Source: Ruegeria arenilitoris (GTDB taxonomy: Bacteria; Pseudomonadota; Alphaproteobacteria; Rhodobacterales; Rhodobacteraceae). Taken from it: a stretch of 64,000 nucleotides of DNA. This document shows, in pieces, positions 9,462 through 18,358 of this stretch (positions within the stretch are counted from its first letter, which is position 1; every line of letters begins with the position of its first letter). The stretch is from positions 310,001 to 374,000 of the forward strand of contig NZ_WQHX01000004.1 of the NCBI RefSeq assembly GCF_013035425.1, read 5' to 3'. The notes below the pieces were generated by a model. The model was not told the origin of the DNA and did no database searches. It was given only the letters and a program-made list of their open reading frames with translations. The translations under genes and the position numbers were made by a program.

Positions 9462-10409
9462 CTAGCCTTTTGCGTGGTGCATCCATGATCGCGTTGCAAA
9501 CCAAGCTGCGACTGCGAAAACTAACATTCCCCCGGCCAAGTCAACCAAGTGGTGCCCACCGTGAGACAGTATTGCGGGTATCATCATGATGTTGAGCATT
9601 AACGCTGGAATTATTAGTGGTGTGCCACGCAAATACCAAACCACTAAAAGCGACATAACGGTATGGTAGGACGGAAAGGCAATTGTTCCTACAATGTCCG
9701 ACGGTCTGATCACCTCCAGCCCCTGATGGGCCAAGCTGCGTAGAATTTCGGCGTAGTTACTGTTTGTGACAAGACCTATCTGGCTTTCTAGTCCGGCGGG
9801 CAGACTGTGAAATGCCGATGGCCCGACACTTGGTGCGATCCACCAGATTAAGGTTGTCAGCAAAAGGCTGAGGGTTCCGGCCAGCAAAGCTTGGTTCAGT
9901 GTTTCGGCCCTGCCGGTCAACGCTAGGTAAGCTACCATAATGAAAAGTTGCGGCAGTGAGCTGAGATAAACAAAGCGCAGCACGTACCCATAATCCGGAT
10001 TAGCTGCGACTGTCTTTATTATATTGGGCCACGAATATCCGATTGCTGCGTCGGCCTGCATCAGCCATTGGTCATACACCAACTCTGAAATTGGGAAGCG
10101 CAGGTAAATCAGCAACGTCGTGATGCCCATAAATCCTAAAAACAGGCTGTTCGCGATGGCAAGCTGTGCAATGCGCGGCTGGTTTTTAAATTGTCGAATA
10201 TAAACCCCCACAGCGAACAGACCCAATGTGGGCGTCAAACCAAGCCCGAAACCAGCCCAGGCGATGGGCTGGGCCTTGATCATGGATAACGCAACGCAAA
10301 GAGCGATGATCAAAGCCAACAGGCAGGCAAGAATGAATTCAGGTCGGCACAGACATTCTGACACGGCGAGCAGCCGAGTCTTACTTTGATTGGTAACAGT
10401 TGTTGTCAT
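9462..10409 (-). CDS. PAP2-superfamily membrane protein
   Basis: This is a 315-aa polytopic membrane protein with about eight hydrophobic segments between residues 25 and 310. The C-terminal part carries PAP2-type catalytic motifs: a GPSAFHSLP segment, SYHTVMS with the nucleophilic His context, and SHGGHHLVDLAGGM with the second His and acidic partner. The arrangement resembles the PAP2_3 group, which includes inositol-phosphotransferase and lipid phosphatase types, rather than soluble acid phosphatases. The substrate cannot be read from the sequence; a lipid phosphate or phospholipid head-group reaction at the inner membrane is the inference. It stands alone on minus, convergent with the glcG-like gene and divergent from the amidotransferase-like gene at 10586. 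Confidence 0.85.
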   Translation of the reverse strand: MTTTVTNQSKTRLLAVSECLCRPEFILACLLALIIALCVALSMIKAQPIAWAGFGLGLTPTLGLFAVGVYIRQFKNQPRIAQLAIANSLFLGFMGITTLLIYLRFPISELVYDQWLMQADAAIGYSWPNIIKTVAANPDYGYVLRFVYLSSLPQLFIMVAYLALTGRAETLNQALLAGTLSLLLTTLIWWIAPSVGPSAFHSLPAGLESQIGLVTNSNYAEILRSLAHQGLEVIRPSDIVGTIAFPSYHTVMSLLVVWYLRGTPLIIPALMLNIMMIPAILSHGGHHLVDLAGGMLVFAVAAWFATRSWMHHAKG

Positions 10410-10585
10410 CGCCAGCGACCCAGTACCATTGGTTTAGGCTTGATTGACCTAAAACTGCGGCTTATCTGTGGCAACGGCGTGTAGATGTTGAGAAATTCAC
10501 AGTGCAAACTGCAACTTCGCACATTGAAAGTCCGGATATTTTTGGCATGAATGTTCGAACGGTTCTAAAATGCAGCGAGGAATGA

Positions 10586-11365
10586 ATGGTGCGTCCGGTC
10601 GTCGGTATTATCGGCAACTCTTATCTGATGAATGATCAATATCCGACCCATGCGGGCGGGACGATGAACTCGGATGCGGTTTCAAATGTTTCGGATTGCG
10701 TACCATTGCTTATCCCCGCTGACCCACGTTTTGTCTCTGTAGAAGAATTGCTGGAAGTCTGCGACGGTTTTTTGCTGACAGGTGGGCGGCCAAATGTGCA
10801 CCCAGAAGAATATGGCGAATCCGCTACTGCCGCACATGGTGATTTTGATCGGGCGAGGGACGCCATTACGCTGCCTTTAGTGCGGGCTTGTGTTGAGCGT
10901 GGGCAACCTTTCTTTGGAATTTGCCGGGGATTTCAGGAGGTCAACGTCGCACTGGGCGGAACACTCTATCCTGAAATCCGCGACCTGCCGGGGCGCCAGA
11001 ACCACAGAATGCCCCCAGACGGAACGCTGGAAGAGAAATTTGCGCTACGCCATGTTGTAACGCTTGCCGAAGGCGGAGTGTTTCACGACCTCTTCGGAGC
11101 AACCGAAGTAATGACCAATACGCTGCATGGTCAGGGCATAAAAACGATCGGACGCGGTGTTGTGATCGATGGTCATGCTCCTGACGGAACACCCGAAGCG
11201 ATGTATGTAAAAGATGCGCCGGGTTTCACTTTGTCCGTGCAGTGGCATCCAGAGTGGGATGCTGCAAATGATCCGGTCTCCCGCCCTTTGTTCGAGGCAT
11301 TTGGCGCAGCTGTTCGCAACTGGTCGGCGAGCCGAAAGGCGACGCATTTGAAAGAGTCCGCTTAA
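10586..11365 (+). CDS. Class I glutamine amidotransferase-like hydrolase (peptidase C26, PuuD-like)
   Basis: The 259-aa protein has the fold of gamma-glutamyl-gamma-aminobutyrate hydrolase, which frees GABA from gamma-Glu-GABA in putrescine breakdown. The catalytic Cys113 lies in FGICRGFQ, and the His221/Glu223 pair in QWHPEWD completes the triad. TGGRPNVHPEEYGE (about 66-78) is the family's glycine-rich strand and substrate loop. The ATG at 10586 follows a GAGGA ribosome site; an out-of-frame ATG four bases earlier is ignored. No puuA, puuB or puuC partners are adjacent, so the substrate could be another gamma-glutamyl amide. Confidence 0.87.
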   Translation: MVRPVVGIIGNSYLMNDQYPTHAGGTMNSDAVSNVSDCVPLLIPADPRFVSVEELLEVCDGFLLTGGRPNVHPEEYGESATAAHGDFDRARDAITLPLVRACVERGQPFFGICRGFQEVNVALGGTLYPEIRDLPGRQNHRMPPDGTLEEKFALRHVVTLAEGGVFHDLFGATEVMTNTLHGQGIKTIGRGVVIDGHAPDGTPEAMYVKDAPGFTLSVQWHPEWDAANDPVSRPLFEAFGAAVRNWSASRKATHLKESA

Positions 11366-11380
11366 GTTAACTAGCTGATA

Positions 11381-11403
11381 CAGCCCGGTGGATGACCGGG
11401 CTG
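11381..11403. terminator. Hairpin between convergent genes
   Basis: A perfect 9-base stem, CAGCCCGGT with ACCGGGCTG, closes a 5-base loop between the ends of the PuuD-like gene (11365) and iorB (11414). Neither side has a strong T run, so termination strength is uncertain. The position suggests a shared bidirectional terminator. Confidence 0.6.
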
Positions 11404-11413
11404 AATGATTAAA

Positions 11414-13654
11414 TTACACGAGTAAATCGAACTGCTTGTTAAGCGGAAGGCTGCGTGCACGTTGCCCTGTAAGATCGAATAGAGCGTTACCTAGTGCTGG
11501 CATGGATGGCGGTGTTCCGGGCTCTCCCACACCGCCCAAATGTTTATTTGTCTCTAGAATACGAACCTCTGTTTTCGGAGCGTTGTGCATACGCAGCGCG
11601 TCATAATCTGGAAAGTTGTATTGTTCGACTTCGCCGTCAGCGAATGTAATTTCGCCCTGAACAGCCGCGGAAAGGCCATAGATCATGCCGCCAATCATTT
11701 GTGCCTGTACCGTTGCAGGATCAAGTGCGAGACCTACGTCGCAGGCGATCCATGCCTTTTTGATCCGGATCGTTCCGTCTTCGTCGACGACTTCGATCAC
11801 CTGAGCGACCGGGGTGCCAAAGCTATAGGTCAGGGCAACGCCGCGCCCAACCCCCGAAGGGGTCTTTCCTGTCCAGCCGGACATTTCCTTTACGGCTTGT
11901 AGGCAACCAGCCGATGGGGCGTGTTCGGATTTGGTTAGTTCCAACCGAAACTCCAAAGGGTCTTGCCCCGCGGCGTGAGCCATTTCGTCCATAAAGGTTT
12001 CATGGAAGAATCCATTGTGACTGTTGCCTACTGACCGCCAGAAACCTACAGGAACCGCAAGATCGGCAACGTGACCGCTCATGCGGTAGTTTGGAACTGC
12101 GTATGGCTGATTGAAAAAACCTTCTACCAAAACCTTGTCAGGTCCACCCCCAGCAAAGCCTGTTACCCGTTGCACAGCTTGATGAGTACAGGACTGCGAT
12201 GCAACTTTGCCGTCGATCACAACAGCTTTGCCATCCTTTACCGCGCCCCGCATCCGCGCCATTGCGGCGGGGCGGTAAAAGTCGTGGCGCATGTCCTCTT
12301 CTCGGCTCCAGGTGGTCTGGATCGGTGTGCCCGGCATCGCCATGGCAACCTTCGTGGCGATTTCGCCAAAATCAAGCTCGCCGCGTCGCCCGAAACCTCC
12401 ACCCAAATAGGTTGTGTGAATTTCAACGTTTTCGGTATCAAGGCCGGCAATATTGGCCACACGCATTCGAATCAGAGTTGGGGCTTGATTCCCGCACCAA
12501 AGTTCCAGTTTGCCGCCGGAATAAAGAGCGGTGGCGTTCATTGGCTCCATAGTGGAATGAGCCAAGTAAGGCACTGAATATTCGGCAGTAATTTCAGTGA
12601 CACCTTCACGAACTGCGTCGACATCCCCATCGTCGCGCATAGTCGAATTTGGTTGATCGTCGAACGCCGCGGCAATCTGTGCGAACAACTGGTCATTTTC
12701 GGGTGGATAAGGAGCATCGCCCCAGTCCACTTCAATCGCTTCGACTGCCTGAATAGCCAACCAAGTATTGGTGGCAATAACCGCGACACCTGTGCCCAAA
12801 TCGACAACCTTTTCTACGCCAGGCATAGATTTGGCTGCACCGGCGTCGAAGCTGTTCATCGCACCGCCCAATTTGGGGTTCATGCGCACGGAGGCAAACA
12901 TTATTCCTTCGGGCCGAACATCGATCCCGAATTCAGCCGTACCAGTGGATTTTCCCGGCGTATCCAGACGTTGCTGTGGCTGACCCAATAGGCGCCATTC
13001 AGACGGATCGCGAAGGGTAACCTCGGGCGGATCGATCTGACCCGCTGCTTCTGCGAGTTCGGTATATGGGATACGCGTCCCATCCGGTGCAACTACTGCT
13101 CCATTTTCTGTAGTCATTTGATCTCGGTCGATGTTAAGCTTTTCGGCTGCTGCCTGCTTCAGCGTCTCTCGCGCTGTTGCACCCGCCATTCGCATCCGCT
13201 CGAACCCGTCTTTCATCGAGGTTGAGCCGCCCGTGACCTGCAGGCTGAGCGTCCTGCCAAGCACACCTAGGGCTTCGCCTAGATTGTGTTGGAAGTTCGA
13301 GATGTCATAGCCTTTGTTTGGCAAGCCCTCACCAACCAGGGCTGAGTTGTAATAAGCTGCAGCCGCAGGACCGTGCAGCACACGGATTTGGTCCAATTCA
13401 ACATCCAGTTCTTCGGCAATCAGCGCAGCCCAGGTGGTCATGACACCCTGGCCCATCTCAGCGCGCGGAGCGAAAAGAGTAACGCCTTCTTGGTCGATCA
13501 TGACGAACGGGCTCAATACCGTTTCGCCTTCGCCTGGCTTCAGTGGATTTGCGGCGGGGCGAGAAACGTAATACGCGCCGAAAGCGACACCGCCAACTAC
13601 TGCGGCAGATCCAATTAGAAAGGTACGGCGCAGGATTTTACCTATGCTTGCCAT
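11414..13654 (-). CDS. Molybdopterin-binding oxidoreductase large subunit (IorB / aldehyde oxidase type)
   Basis: This 746-aa protein is the large catalytic subunit of a two-subunit molybdenum hydroxylase similar to isoquinoline 1-oxidoreductase beta. It starts with a twin-arginine signal (about 1-30, RRTFLIGSAAVVGGVAFG), so the enzyme probably acts at or outside the inner membrane. Later segments match the molybdopterin-binding domain: GAEMGQG-type (RAEMGQGVMTTW, about 63-74), GGGFGRRGELDF (about 396), and C-terminal GGVGEPGTPPSMPALGNALFDLTG. The small 2Fe-2S subunit gene lies immediately upstream with a 3-base gap. No FAD subunit is present, as expected for this class, which passes electrons to a cytochrome or quinone. 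The substrate is unknown; related enzymes oxidise N-heterocycles, nicotinate or aldehydes. Confidence 0.92.
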   Translation of the reverse strand: MASIGKILRRTFLIGSAAVVGGVAFGAYYVSRPAANPLKPGEGETVLSPFVMIDQEGVTLFAPRAEMGQGVMTTWAALIAEELDVELDQIRVLHGPAAAAYYNSALVGEGLPNKGYDISNFQHNLGEALGVLGRTLSLQVTGGSTSMKDGFERMRMAGATARETLKQAAAEKLNIDRDQMTTENGAVVAPDGTRIPYTELAEAAGQIDPPEVTLRDPSEWRLLGQPQQRLDTPGKSTGTAEFGIDVRPEGIMFASVRMNPKLGGAMNSFDAGAAKSMPGVEKVVDLGTGVAVIATNTWLAIQAVEAIEVDWGDAPYPPENDQLFAQIAAAFDDQPNSTMRDDGDVDAVREGVTEITAEYSVPYLAHSTMEPMNATALYSGGKLELWCGNQAPTLIRMRVANIAGLDTENVEIHTTYLGGGFGRRGELDFGEIATKVAMAMPGTPIQTTWSREEDMRHDFYRPAAMARMRGAVKDGKAVVIDGKVASQSCTHQAVQRVTGFAGGGPDKVLVEGFFNQPYAVPNYRMSGHVADLAVPVGFWRSVGNSHNGFFHETFMDEMAHAAGQDPLEFRLELTKSEHAPSAGCLQAVKEMSGWTGKTPSGVGRGVALTYSFGTPVAQVIEVVDEDGTIRIKKAWIACDVGLALDPATVQAQMIGGMIYGLSAAVQGEITFADGEVEQYNFPDYDALRMHNAPKTEVRILETNKHLGGVGEPGTPPSMPALGNALFDLTGQRARSLPLNKQFDLLV

Positions 13655-13657
13655 CGT

Positions 13658-14122
13658 CTAGGCCTCCCTCAATTTGGCTGCGGCATCGTGGATGGCCGCG
13701 CGGATACGCGGATAGGTTCCGCAACGGCACAGATTGCCCTGCATCGCATCATCGATCTCGGAGTCTGTAGGGGTCGGGTTTTCCGACAACAATGCTGCTG
13801 CCTGCATGATTTGACCTGACTGGCAATAACCGCATTGGGCAACTTGGTGATCCACCCATGATTTCTGAATCGTGGCCATCGCCTCTGGCGTTCCCAGTCC
13901 TTCGATTGTGGTCACATCTCCCCATACGTCAGAAAGGGCAACCTGACATGATCGAACTGCCTCACCATCGATATGGACAGTACACGCGCCACAAGCGGCT
14001 ACACCGCATCCAAATTTGGTACCGGTCAGGCCAACTTCGTCTCGCAGAACCCACAAGAGTGGAACATCATCAGGCAAATTAACCTGATGGGGTGTACCGT
14101 TGATCTTTAAGGTGGTCGCCAT
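13658..14122 (-). CDS. 2Fe-2S subunit of molybdenum hydroxylase (IorA type)
   Basis: This small iron-sulfur subunit relays electrons from the molybdenum site of IorB. From ATG 14122 it is 152 aa. The plant-ferredoxin-type cluster ligands are Cys39, Cys44, Cys47 and Cys59 (CGVAACGAC and RSC). The C-terminal all-helical cluster is held by Cys97 and Cys100 (QCGYCQSGQ) and Cys132 and Cys134 ([11 protein letters not shown]). The frame is open upstream to 14200, but that extension is AT-rich and covers the likely operator region, so the internal ATG is chosen; Met at 14134 is an alternative. It is the first gene of the iorAB unit, divergent from a TetR regulator 98 bases away. Confidence 0.93.
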   Translation of the reverse strand: MATTLKINGTPHQVNLPDDVPLLWVLRDEVGLTGTKFGCGVAACGACTVHIDGEAVRSCQVALSDVWGDVTTIEGLGTPEAMATIQKSWVDHQVAQCGYCQSGQIMQAAALLSENPTPTDSEIDDAMQGNLCRCGTYPRIRAAIHDAAAKLREA

Positions 14123-14151
14123 TGCGCGCCTCATTTTCCGTGGCAGATTTA

Positions 14152-14209
14152 TGACATAGTTGTCGTAAAATGTCAGGATGTCAATTGACAAAATAAACAA
14201 AAACTGTCA
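14152..14209. promoter_or_regulatory. Probable TetR operator region with repeated TGTCA elements
   Basis: The intergenic space between iorA (minus) and the TetR gene (plus) is AT-rich and contains a perfect 12-base palindrome, TGTCAATTGACA (14179-14190). It also holds an inverted repeat GACA-N4-TGTC (14153-14164) and further TGTCA copies at 14171-14175 and 14205-14209. A TetR dimer commonly binds such a palindrome in its own divergent promoter. The binding partner is inferred from position only. Confidence 0.6.
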
Positions 14210-14220
14210 GGGCTTGGTTT

Positions 14221-14799
14221 ATGATAGACGTAATCGACGATCCGAAGCAGGCGGCGATCCTAAGTTCCGCGTTTCAAGCCTTTGCAACCTACGGGTTCCG
14301 AAAAACTTCGATGGATGACATTGCAAAAGGGGCGGGAATGTCCCGACCTGCCGTCTATTTGCATTACAAAAACAAACAAGACATCGTTCGCAAACTGACC
14401 CAGTTGCATTACGAAGAAAAGATTTCTTCCGTTTTCAAGGCCTTGCAATCGAAAGGGGCCGTATCGCAAATAGTAAGCCGGGCTATTCTTGCTCAGTCAG
14501 ATGGAATGGCTGCAATTCTGGCTTCTCCCCATGGGGTCGAGATGTTGGACGCCACAAAATCGATGTCCACGGATATTGTCGAACAAGGCGAGGCAAAGCT
14601 GACCCAGCTGTACGCAGATTGGTTAGCGCGTGAAGATACTGCTGGGCGTGTTTGCCTGCCGGACAAAGCTGAAGAGACGGCCAGGACAATCACTGCCACC
14701 TTAAAAGGTATCAAACTGACCGCTTCAAGCGCCAGCGAATTTGAAAAAAGAATTGCACAGGTGGCAGCCTTGTTTGGAGCCGGACTCGAAGTCAAGTAA
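14221..14799 (+). CDS. TetR/AcrR family transcriptional regulator
   Basis: The 192-aa regulator has an N-terminal helix-turn-helix at about 15-60. The TetR signature is visible as ILSSAFQAFATYGFRKTSMDDIAKGAGMSRPAVYLHYKNKQDIV. The C-terminal ligand and dimer domain is divergent, as usual, and gives no ligand clue. It is divergent from iorAB with repeated TGTCA elements in between, so the simplest reading is an autorepressor that also controls the molybdenum hydroxylase. Its 3' end overlaps the 3' end of kynU by 8 bases in convergent orientation. Confidence 0.93.
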   Translation: MIDVIDDPKQAAILSSAFQAFATYGFRKTSMDDIAKGAGMSRPAVYLHYKNKQDIVRKLTQLHYEEKISSVFKALQSKGAVSQIVSRAILAQSDGMAAILASPHGVEMLDATKSMSTDIVEQGEAKLTQLYADWLAREDTAGRVCLPDKAEETARTITATLKGIKLTASSASEFEKRIAQVAALFGAGLEVK

Positions 14800-15985
14800 C
14801 CCGCTGACGAATCTTGTATTCAGGATTGTCCCACAACTTATCTTTCATAATTTTCGACATAATTTCAACGGCCTGCTCGACATCTGCAGTATCGATAAAG
14901 AGAGGGGTAAAACCGAACCGCATTATGTCAGGAGCTCGAAAGTCCCCGATCACACCACGGGCGATCAGCGCCTGCATAGCAGCATACCCTTCTTTGAAAC
15001 GGAATGAAATCTGGCTTCCTCGTTCGTTCGGATCGCGGGGGCTGGCGAGCTCTAAGTCGGGGCACGTGGCCTCGACCCGTTTAATAAATAATTCCGTCAA
15101 CTCGATAGATCTTGATCGAACATCTGTCATGTCGACTGTGTCCCAAATATCAAGAGCAGAGGCCAATGCCGCCATTTGGATGACTGGTGGCGTGCCTACC
15201 CGCATCCGCTCAATACCAGTGCCGGGGCGGTAATCCAAATCAAACGCGAATGGGGCTTCGTGCCCCAACCAGCCGGATAGCGCTGGCCGCACTTTCTCCG
15301 CCAAACGCGGTGCAACGTAGATAAAAGCCGGCGCACCAGGCCCGCCATTCAAGTATTTGTAAGTGCACCCGACGGCAAAGTCGGCATTGCACTCGGCCAA
15401 GTGTACTGGGATTGCGCCCGCGGAATGGGCAAGATCCCAGACTGTCACCGTACCATTTGAATGTGCGAGTTCAGTTAGTGTCTTCATGTCATGCATACGA
15501 CCGGTTCGATAATCAACTTCGGTCAGAAGCAATACGGCAACTTCGTCGGAGATGTGTTCTGCAATCACTTTTGGGTCGACGACACGCAGTTCGTAGTCTG
15601 GCCCAAGTGAACGTAGCAGGCCGTCCGCCATATAAAGATCCGAGGGGAAGTTTCCACTGTCTGAAAGCACGACCTTGCGATCTGGGCGCAACTCCAGCGC
15701 CGAAGCCACCGCTTGGTAAACTTTGATCGAAAGAGTGTCGCCGACCACAACACTGCCCGGTTCTGCCCCTATCAAGCGGCCGATCCTGTCGCCCAATCCA
15801 GTAGGCATGCCCATCCATCCGGCTTTGTTCCAGCCGGTTATCAACATCTGCCCCCATTCGTCAGTAATCATGCTGTTAACTCGCGCGTTCGCTCCCTTGG
15901 GCATTGGTCCAAGCGAATTGCCGTCCAGATAGATCATGCCGTGCGGCAGGTAAAATTTGGCTTTCGTGGCGGCAAAGTCTGTCAT
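14792..15985 (-). CDS. kynU: Kynureninase
   Basis: Kynureninase is a PLP enzyme that cleaves kynurenine to anthranilate and alanine in tryptophan breakdown. The 397-aa length is normal. The PLP lysine is Lys210 in GCTYKYLNGGPGAPAF. WDLAHSAG carries Asp184 and His187 for the cofactor ring, and the N-terminal YLDGNSLGPMP motif is characteristic. The C-terminal region FRAPDIMRFGFTPLF matches the substrate carboxylate-binding part. It is monocistronic here; neither tryptophan 2,3-dioxygenase nor kynurenine formamidase is visible in the window. The 207-base space to the next gene on plus should hold its promoter. Confidence 0.96.
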   Translation of the reverse strand: MTDFAATKAKFYLPHGMIYLDGNSLGPMPKGANARVNSMITDEWGQMLITGWNKAGWMGMPTGLGDRIGRLIGAEPGSVVVGDTLSIKVYQAVASALELRPDRKVVLSDSGNFPSDLYMADGLLRSLGPDYELRVVDPKVIAEHISDEVAVLLLTEVDYRTGRMHDMKTLTELAHSNGTVTVWDLAHSAGAIPVHLAECNADFAVGCTYKYLNGGPGAPAFIYVAPRLAEKVRPALSGWLGHEAPFAFDLDYRPGTGIERMRVGTPPVIQMAALASALDIWDTVDMTDVRSRSIELTELFIKRVEATCPDLELASPRDPNERGSQISFRFKEGYAAMQALIARGVIGDFRAPDIMRFGFTPLFIDTADVEQAVEIMSKIMKDKLWDNPEYKIRQRVT

Positions 15986-16192
15986 TGAGTTTCCGTCAGG
16001 TTTGTTTTCGGTTCAGATGCCAAGTGGCTAGATGATACGGCTGGTCGTGTCCATCGCTCATAGGTCCATGTTTGAAGGTGTATTTTAGATACCTGCGACC
16101 ATCTGTGTTTTTGCCAATAGCACCGGAAAACGATACATCTTTGCTGGAAAACGACATGTATCCGGGTTTCTGGAAATACGGAATTTCAAAGC
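15986..16192. promoter_or_regulatory. Divergent intergenic region kynU / ICMT-like gene
   Basis: This non-coding space of 207 bases lies between two divergent start codons and is presumed to hold both promoters. An 80-codon minus-strand frame (15996-16238) runs through it but overlaps the start of the plus-strand gene and shows no family features. I saw no clear operator. Confidence 0.45.
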
Positions 16193-16642
16193 ATGCGCAA
16201 TATTGATGTCCCCCCGGTTTGGTTACTGGGTGTTGCAATCCTCGCTTGGTTGCAGTCGCGTTACTTCTCCTTCGGATTATCGCTTGAGGGTTGGTTCACC
16301 GACCTTATCAGCGGGTTGCTGATCGGTGGAGGCGTCATTTTGATCCTAATGGCAATTGTGGAGTTTCGGCGTTTCAAGACCACAGTGATACCGCACCAGA
16401 CGCCGACATCGTTAATCCGGACAGGTATTTTCAAACGCAGCCGAAATCCAATTTACCTTGGCGATGTATTGATCCTGACCGGACTGATCATCAGGTTCGA
16501 TGCGGTTTTGTCTCTGGCTTTGGTCCCACTGTTTGTATGGGTGCTGGAGCACCGCTTCATATTGGCGGAGGAAGATCGCCTGCGACGGACTTTTCGGTCG
16601 GAATTTGCCCGCTATGAGCGCCAAACACGCCGATGGATCTGA
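16193..16642 (+). CDS. Isoprenylcysteine carboxyl methyltransferase-family membrane protein
   Basis: This 149-aa membrane protein has hydrophobic segments at about 10-25, 35-55 and 90-115. The family motif is RTGIFKRSRNPIYLGDVLILTG (about 75-96), with the RNP-x-Y element, and the later EHRFILAEEDRLRRTFRSEFARYERQTRRW. These features mark the ICMT/phospholipid methyltransferase group, whose bacterial members have mostly unknown substrates. Methyl transfer from SAM to a membrane-associated acceptor is the family-level expectation. The ribosome site before ATG 16193 is weak. It stands between kynU and pntA without obvious operon partners. Confidence 0.85.
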   Translation: MRNIDVPPVWLLGVAILAWLQSRYFSFGLSLEGWFTDLISGLLIGGGVILILMAIVEFRRFKTTVIPHQTPTSLIRTGIFKRSRNPIYLGDVLILTGLIIRFDAVLSLALVPLFVWVLEHRFILAEEDRLRRTFRSEFARYERQTRRWI

Positions 16643-16773
16643 GCATTTGAGGGTTTTTATACGACGTAAAAAATGCTGCGCTTGCGAAATAATCTTTCGC
16701 GAGATACATCAGAGCTTGACGAAGAATACCAACCACCTGCGCGAACAAATCGAAAATTAGGGGGAATTCACCG

Positions 16774-18345
16774 TTGAAGATAGGAACGCCAAAGGAAATT
16801 TTTGACGGTGAGAACCGGGTTGCAATGACCCCGGACTCGGCCCGTCAATTGCAGAAACTTGGGTATGAATGCCTGATCGAAAAAGGTGCTGGCGCGGCGG
16901 CGGGCTTTTCCGATGCCTTGTACAAAGAGGCTGGTGTCGAAGTTGTTAAAACTGCAGCTTCCTTATGGAAGGCTGCTGATATTGTCGCCAAGGTACGCCA
17001 GCCAACAGAGACAGAGCTGAAGCGTTTGACTAAAGGTAAGACCCTGATTTCCTTTTTTAATCCGGCTGGGAACGAAGAAGGTATGGAGCTGGCCAAATCC
17101 AAAGGCGCAAATGTGATTGCTATGGAGATGGTGCCACGGATTTCGCGCGCTCAAAAGATGGACGCGTTGAGTTCAATGGCGAACATCGCCGGTTACCGCG
17201 CGGTGATCGAAGCAGGCAACAACTTTGGCCGTTTCTTTACCGGTCAGGTGACCGCCGCAGGTAAAGTTCCACCTGCGAAGGTGCTGATCGTCGGTGCCGG
17301 TGTGGCGGGACTGGCGGCTATCGGTACCTCAACCTCTTTGGGCGCTATCACATATGCATTCGATGTACGGCCCGAGGTCGCCGAGCAGGTCGAATCCATG
17401 GGTGCAGAATTCGTATATCTGGACTTCGAAGAAGAACAACAGGATGGCGCTGCAACGGGCGGATATGCCTCGGTTCAGTCTGAAGAATTCCGGAATGCTC
17501 AATTGGCCAAATTCCGTGAGCTGGCTCCGGAGATGGACATTGTCATCACGACTGCGTTGATCCCCAACCGACCTGCACCAAAGCTGTGGTTGGAGGATAT
17601 GGTAAAGTCGATGAAACCGGGTTCGGTTATTGTTGATCTTGCAGCAGAACGCGGCGGCAACGTCGAAGGCACGGTACCGGACGAGAAGGTCATTACAAGC
17701 AATGGCGTAACAATCATAGGCTATACTGACTTCCCAAGCCGGATGGCGGCGCAGTCTTCGTCACTCTACGCAACCAATATTCGCCACATGATGACGGACC
17801 TAACGCCCGATAAGGACGGTAAGGTCAATCACGACATGGAAGACGATGTGATCCGTGGCGCGACTGTGACTTACGAAGGTGAGATAACCTTCCCACCGCC
17901 GCCCCCCAAGGTGCAGGCGATCGCTGCTCAAACGAAACCCGAAGTCAAAGAATTGACGCCGGAAGAAAAAAAGGCGCAGGAACTGGCAGCCTTCAAGGCA
18001 CAGACCAAGCAGCAGTTTACCCTGCTTGGCGTGGGTGGCGCGCTGATGCTGCTGGTAGGGTTGGTCGCTCCGGCCAGCTTCATGCAGCATTTTATTGTTT
18101 TCGTGCTGGCCATTTTTGTGGGCTTTCAGGTGATCTGGAATGTCTCACACAGCCTGCACACACCACTGATGGCGATTACAAATGCCATCTCGTCGATCAT
18201 CATTGTTGGGGCGTTGATGCAGATTGGATCAGGATCATTTATGGTTATTCTGCTGGCGGCACTCTCGGTATTCATGGCCGGGATCAACATCTTCGGTGGC
18301 TTCCTCGTAACCCGGCGCATGCTCGCCATGTTCCAGAAATCTTAA
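16774..18345 (+). CDS. pntA: NAD(P)+ transhydrogenase subunit alpha
   Basis: PntA binds NAD(H) and, with PntB, couples proton entry to NADPH formation from NADH. The protein is 523 aa, full length like the E. coli form, rather than split into two chains. The N-terminal NAD domain contains the alanine-dehydrogenase-like region [22 protein letters not shown] and the Rossmann motif [17 protein letters not shown] (about 170-186). A Pro-rich linker (FPPPPPKVQ) at about 372 leads to the C-terminal membrane part with about four helices (415-520). The start is TTG at 16774, preceded by a GGGGGAA ribosome site; no ATG fits the family N-terminus. pntB follows after 13 bases. Confidence 0.97.
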   Translation: MKIGTPKEIFDGENRVAMTPDSARQLQKLGYECLIEKGAGAAAGFSDALYKEAGVEVVKTAASLWKAADIVAKVRQPTETELKRLTKGKTLISFFNPAGNEEGMELAKSKGANVIAMEMVPRISRAQKMDALSSMANIAGYRAVIEAGNNFGRFFTGQVTAAGKVPPAKVLIVGAGVAGLAAIGTSTSLGAITYAFDVRPEVAEQVESMGAEFVYLDFEEEQQDGAATGGYASVQSEEFRNAQLAKFRELAPEMDIVITTALIPNRPAPKLWLEDMVKSMKPGSVIVDLAAERGGNVEGTVPDEKVITSNGVTIIGYTDFPSRMAAQSSSLYATNIRHMMTDLTPDKDGKVNHDMEDDVIRGATVTYEGEITFPPPPPKVQAIAAQTKPEVKELTPEEKKAQELAAFKAQTKQQFTLLGVGGALMLLVGLVAPASFMQHFIVFVLAIFVGFQVIWNVSHSLHTPLMAITNAISSIIIVGALMQIGSGSFMVILLAALSVFMAGINIFGGFLVTRRMLAMFQKS

Positions 18346-18350
18346 GGAGG
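18344..18350 (+). promoter_or_regulatory. Strong ribosome-binding site of pntB
   Basis: AAGGAGG, a complete Shine-Dalgarno sequence, overlaps the pntA stop codon region and lies 8 bases upstream of the pntB ATG at 18359. It fixes that start and contrasts with the TTG start of pntA. Confidence 0.8.
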
Positions 18351-18358
18351 CCGGGTAG

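Noticed and set aside
10553..10565. GTTC-N5-GTTC upstream of the PuuD-like gene, resembling an alphaproteobacterial LexA box
   Set aside because: The known Rhodobacter/Rhizobium-type box is GTTC-N7-GTTC; the spacing here is five, and the neighbour is not a repair gene.
15996..16238. An 80-codon minus-strand frame between kynU and the ICMT-like gene
   Set aside because: It overlaps the 5' end of the plus-strand gene, has low-complexity-free but unrecognisable sequence and no ribosome site; the region is better seen as a divergent promoter.
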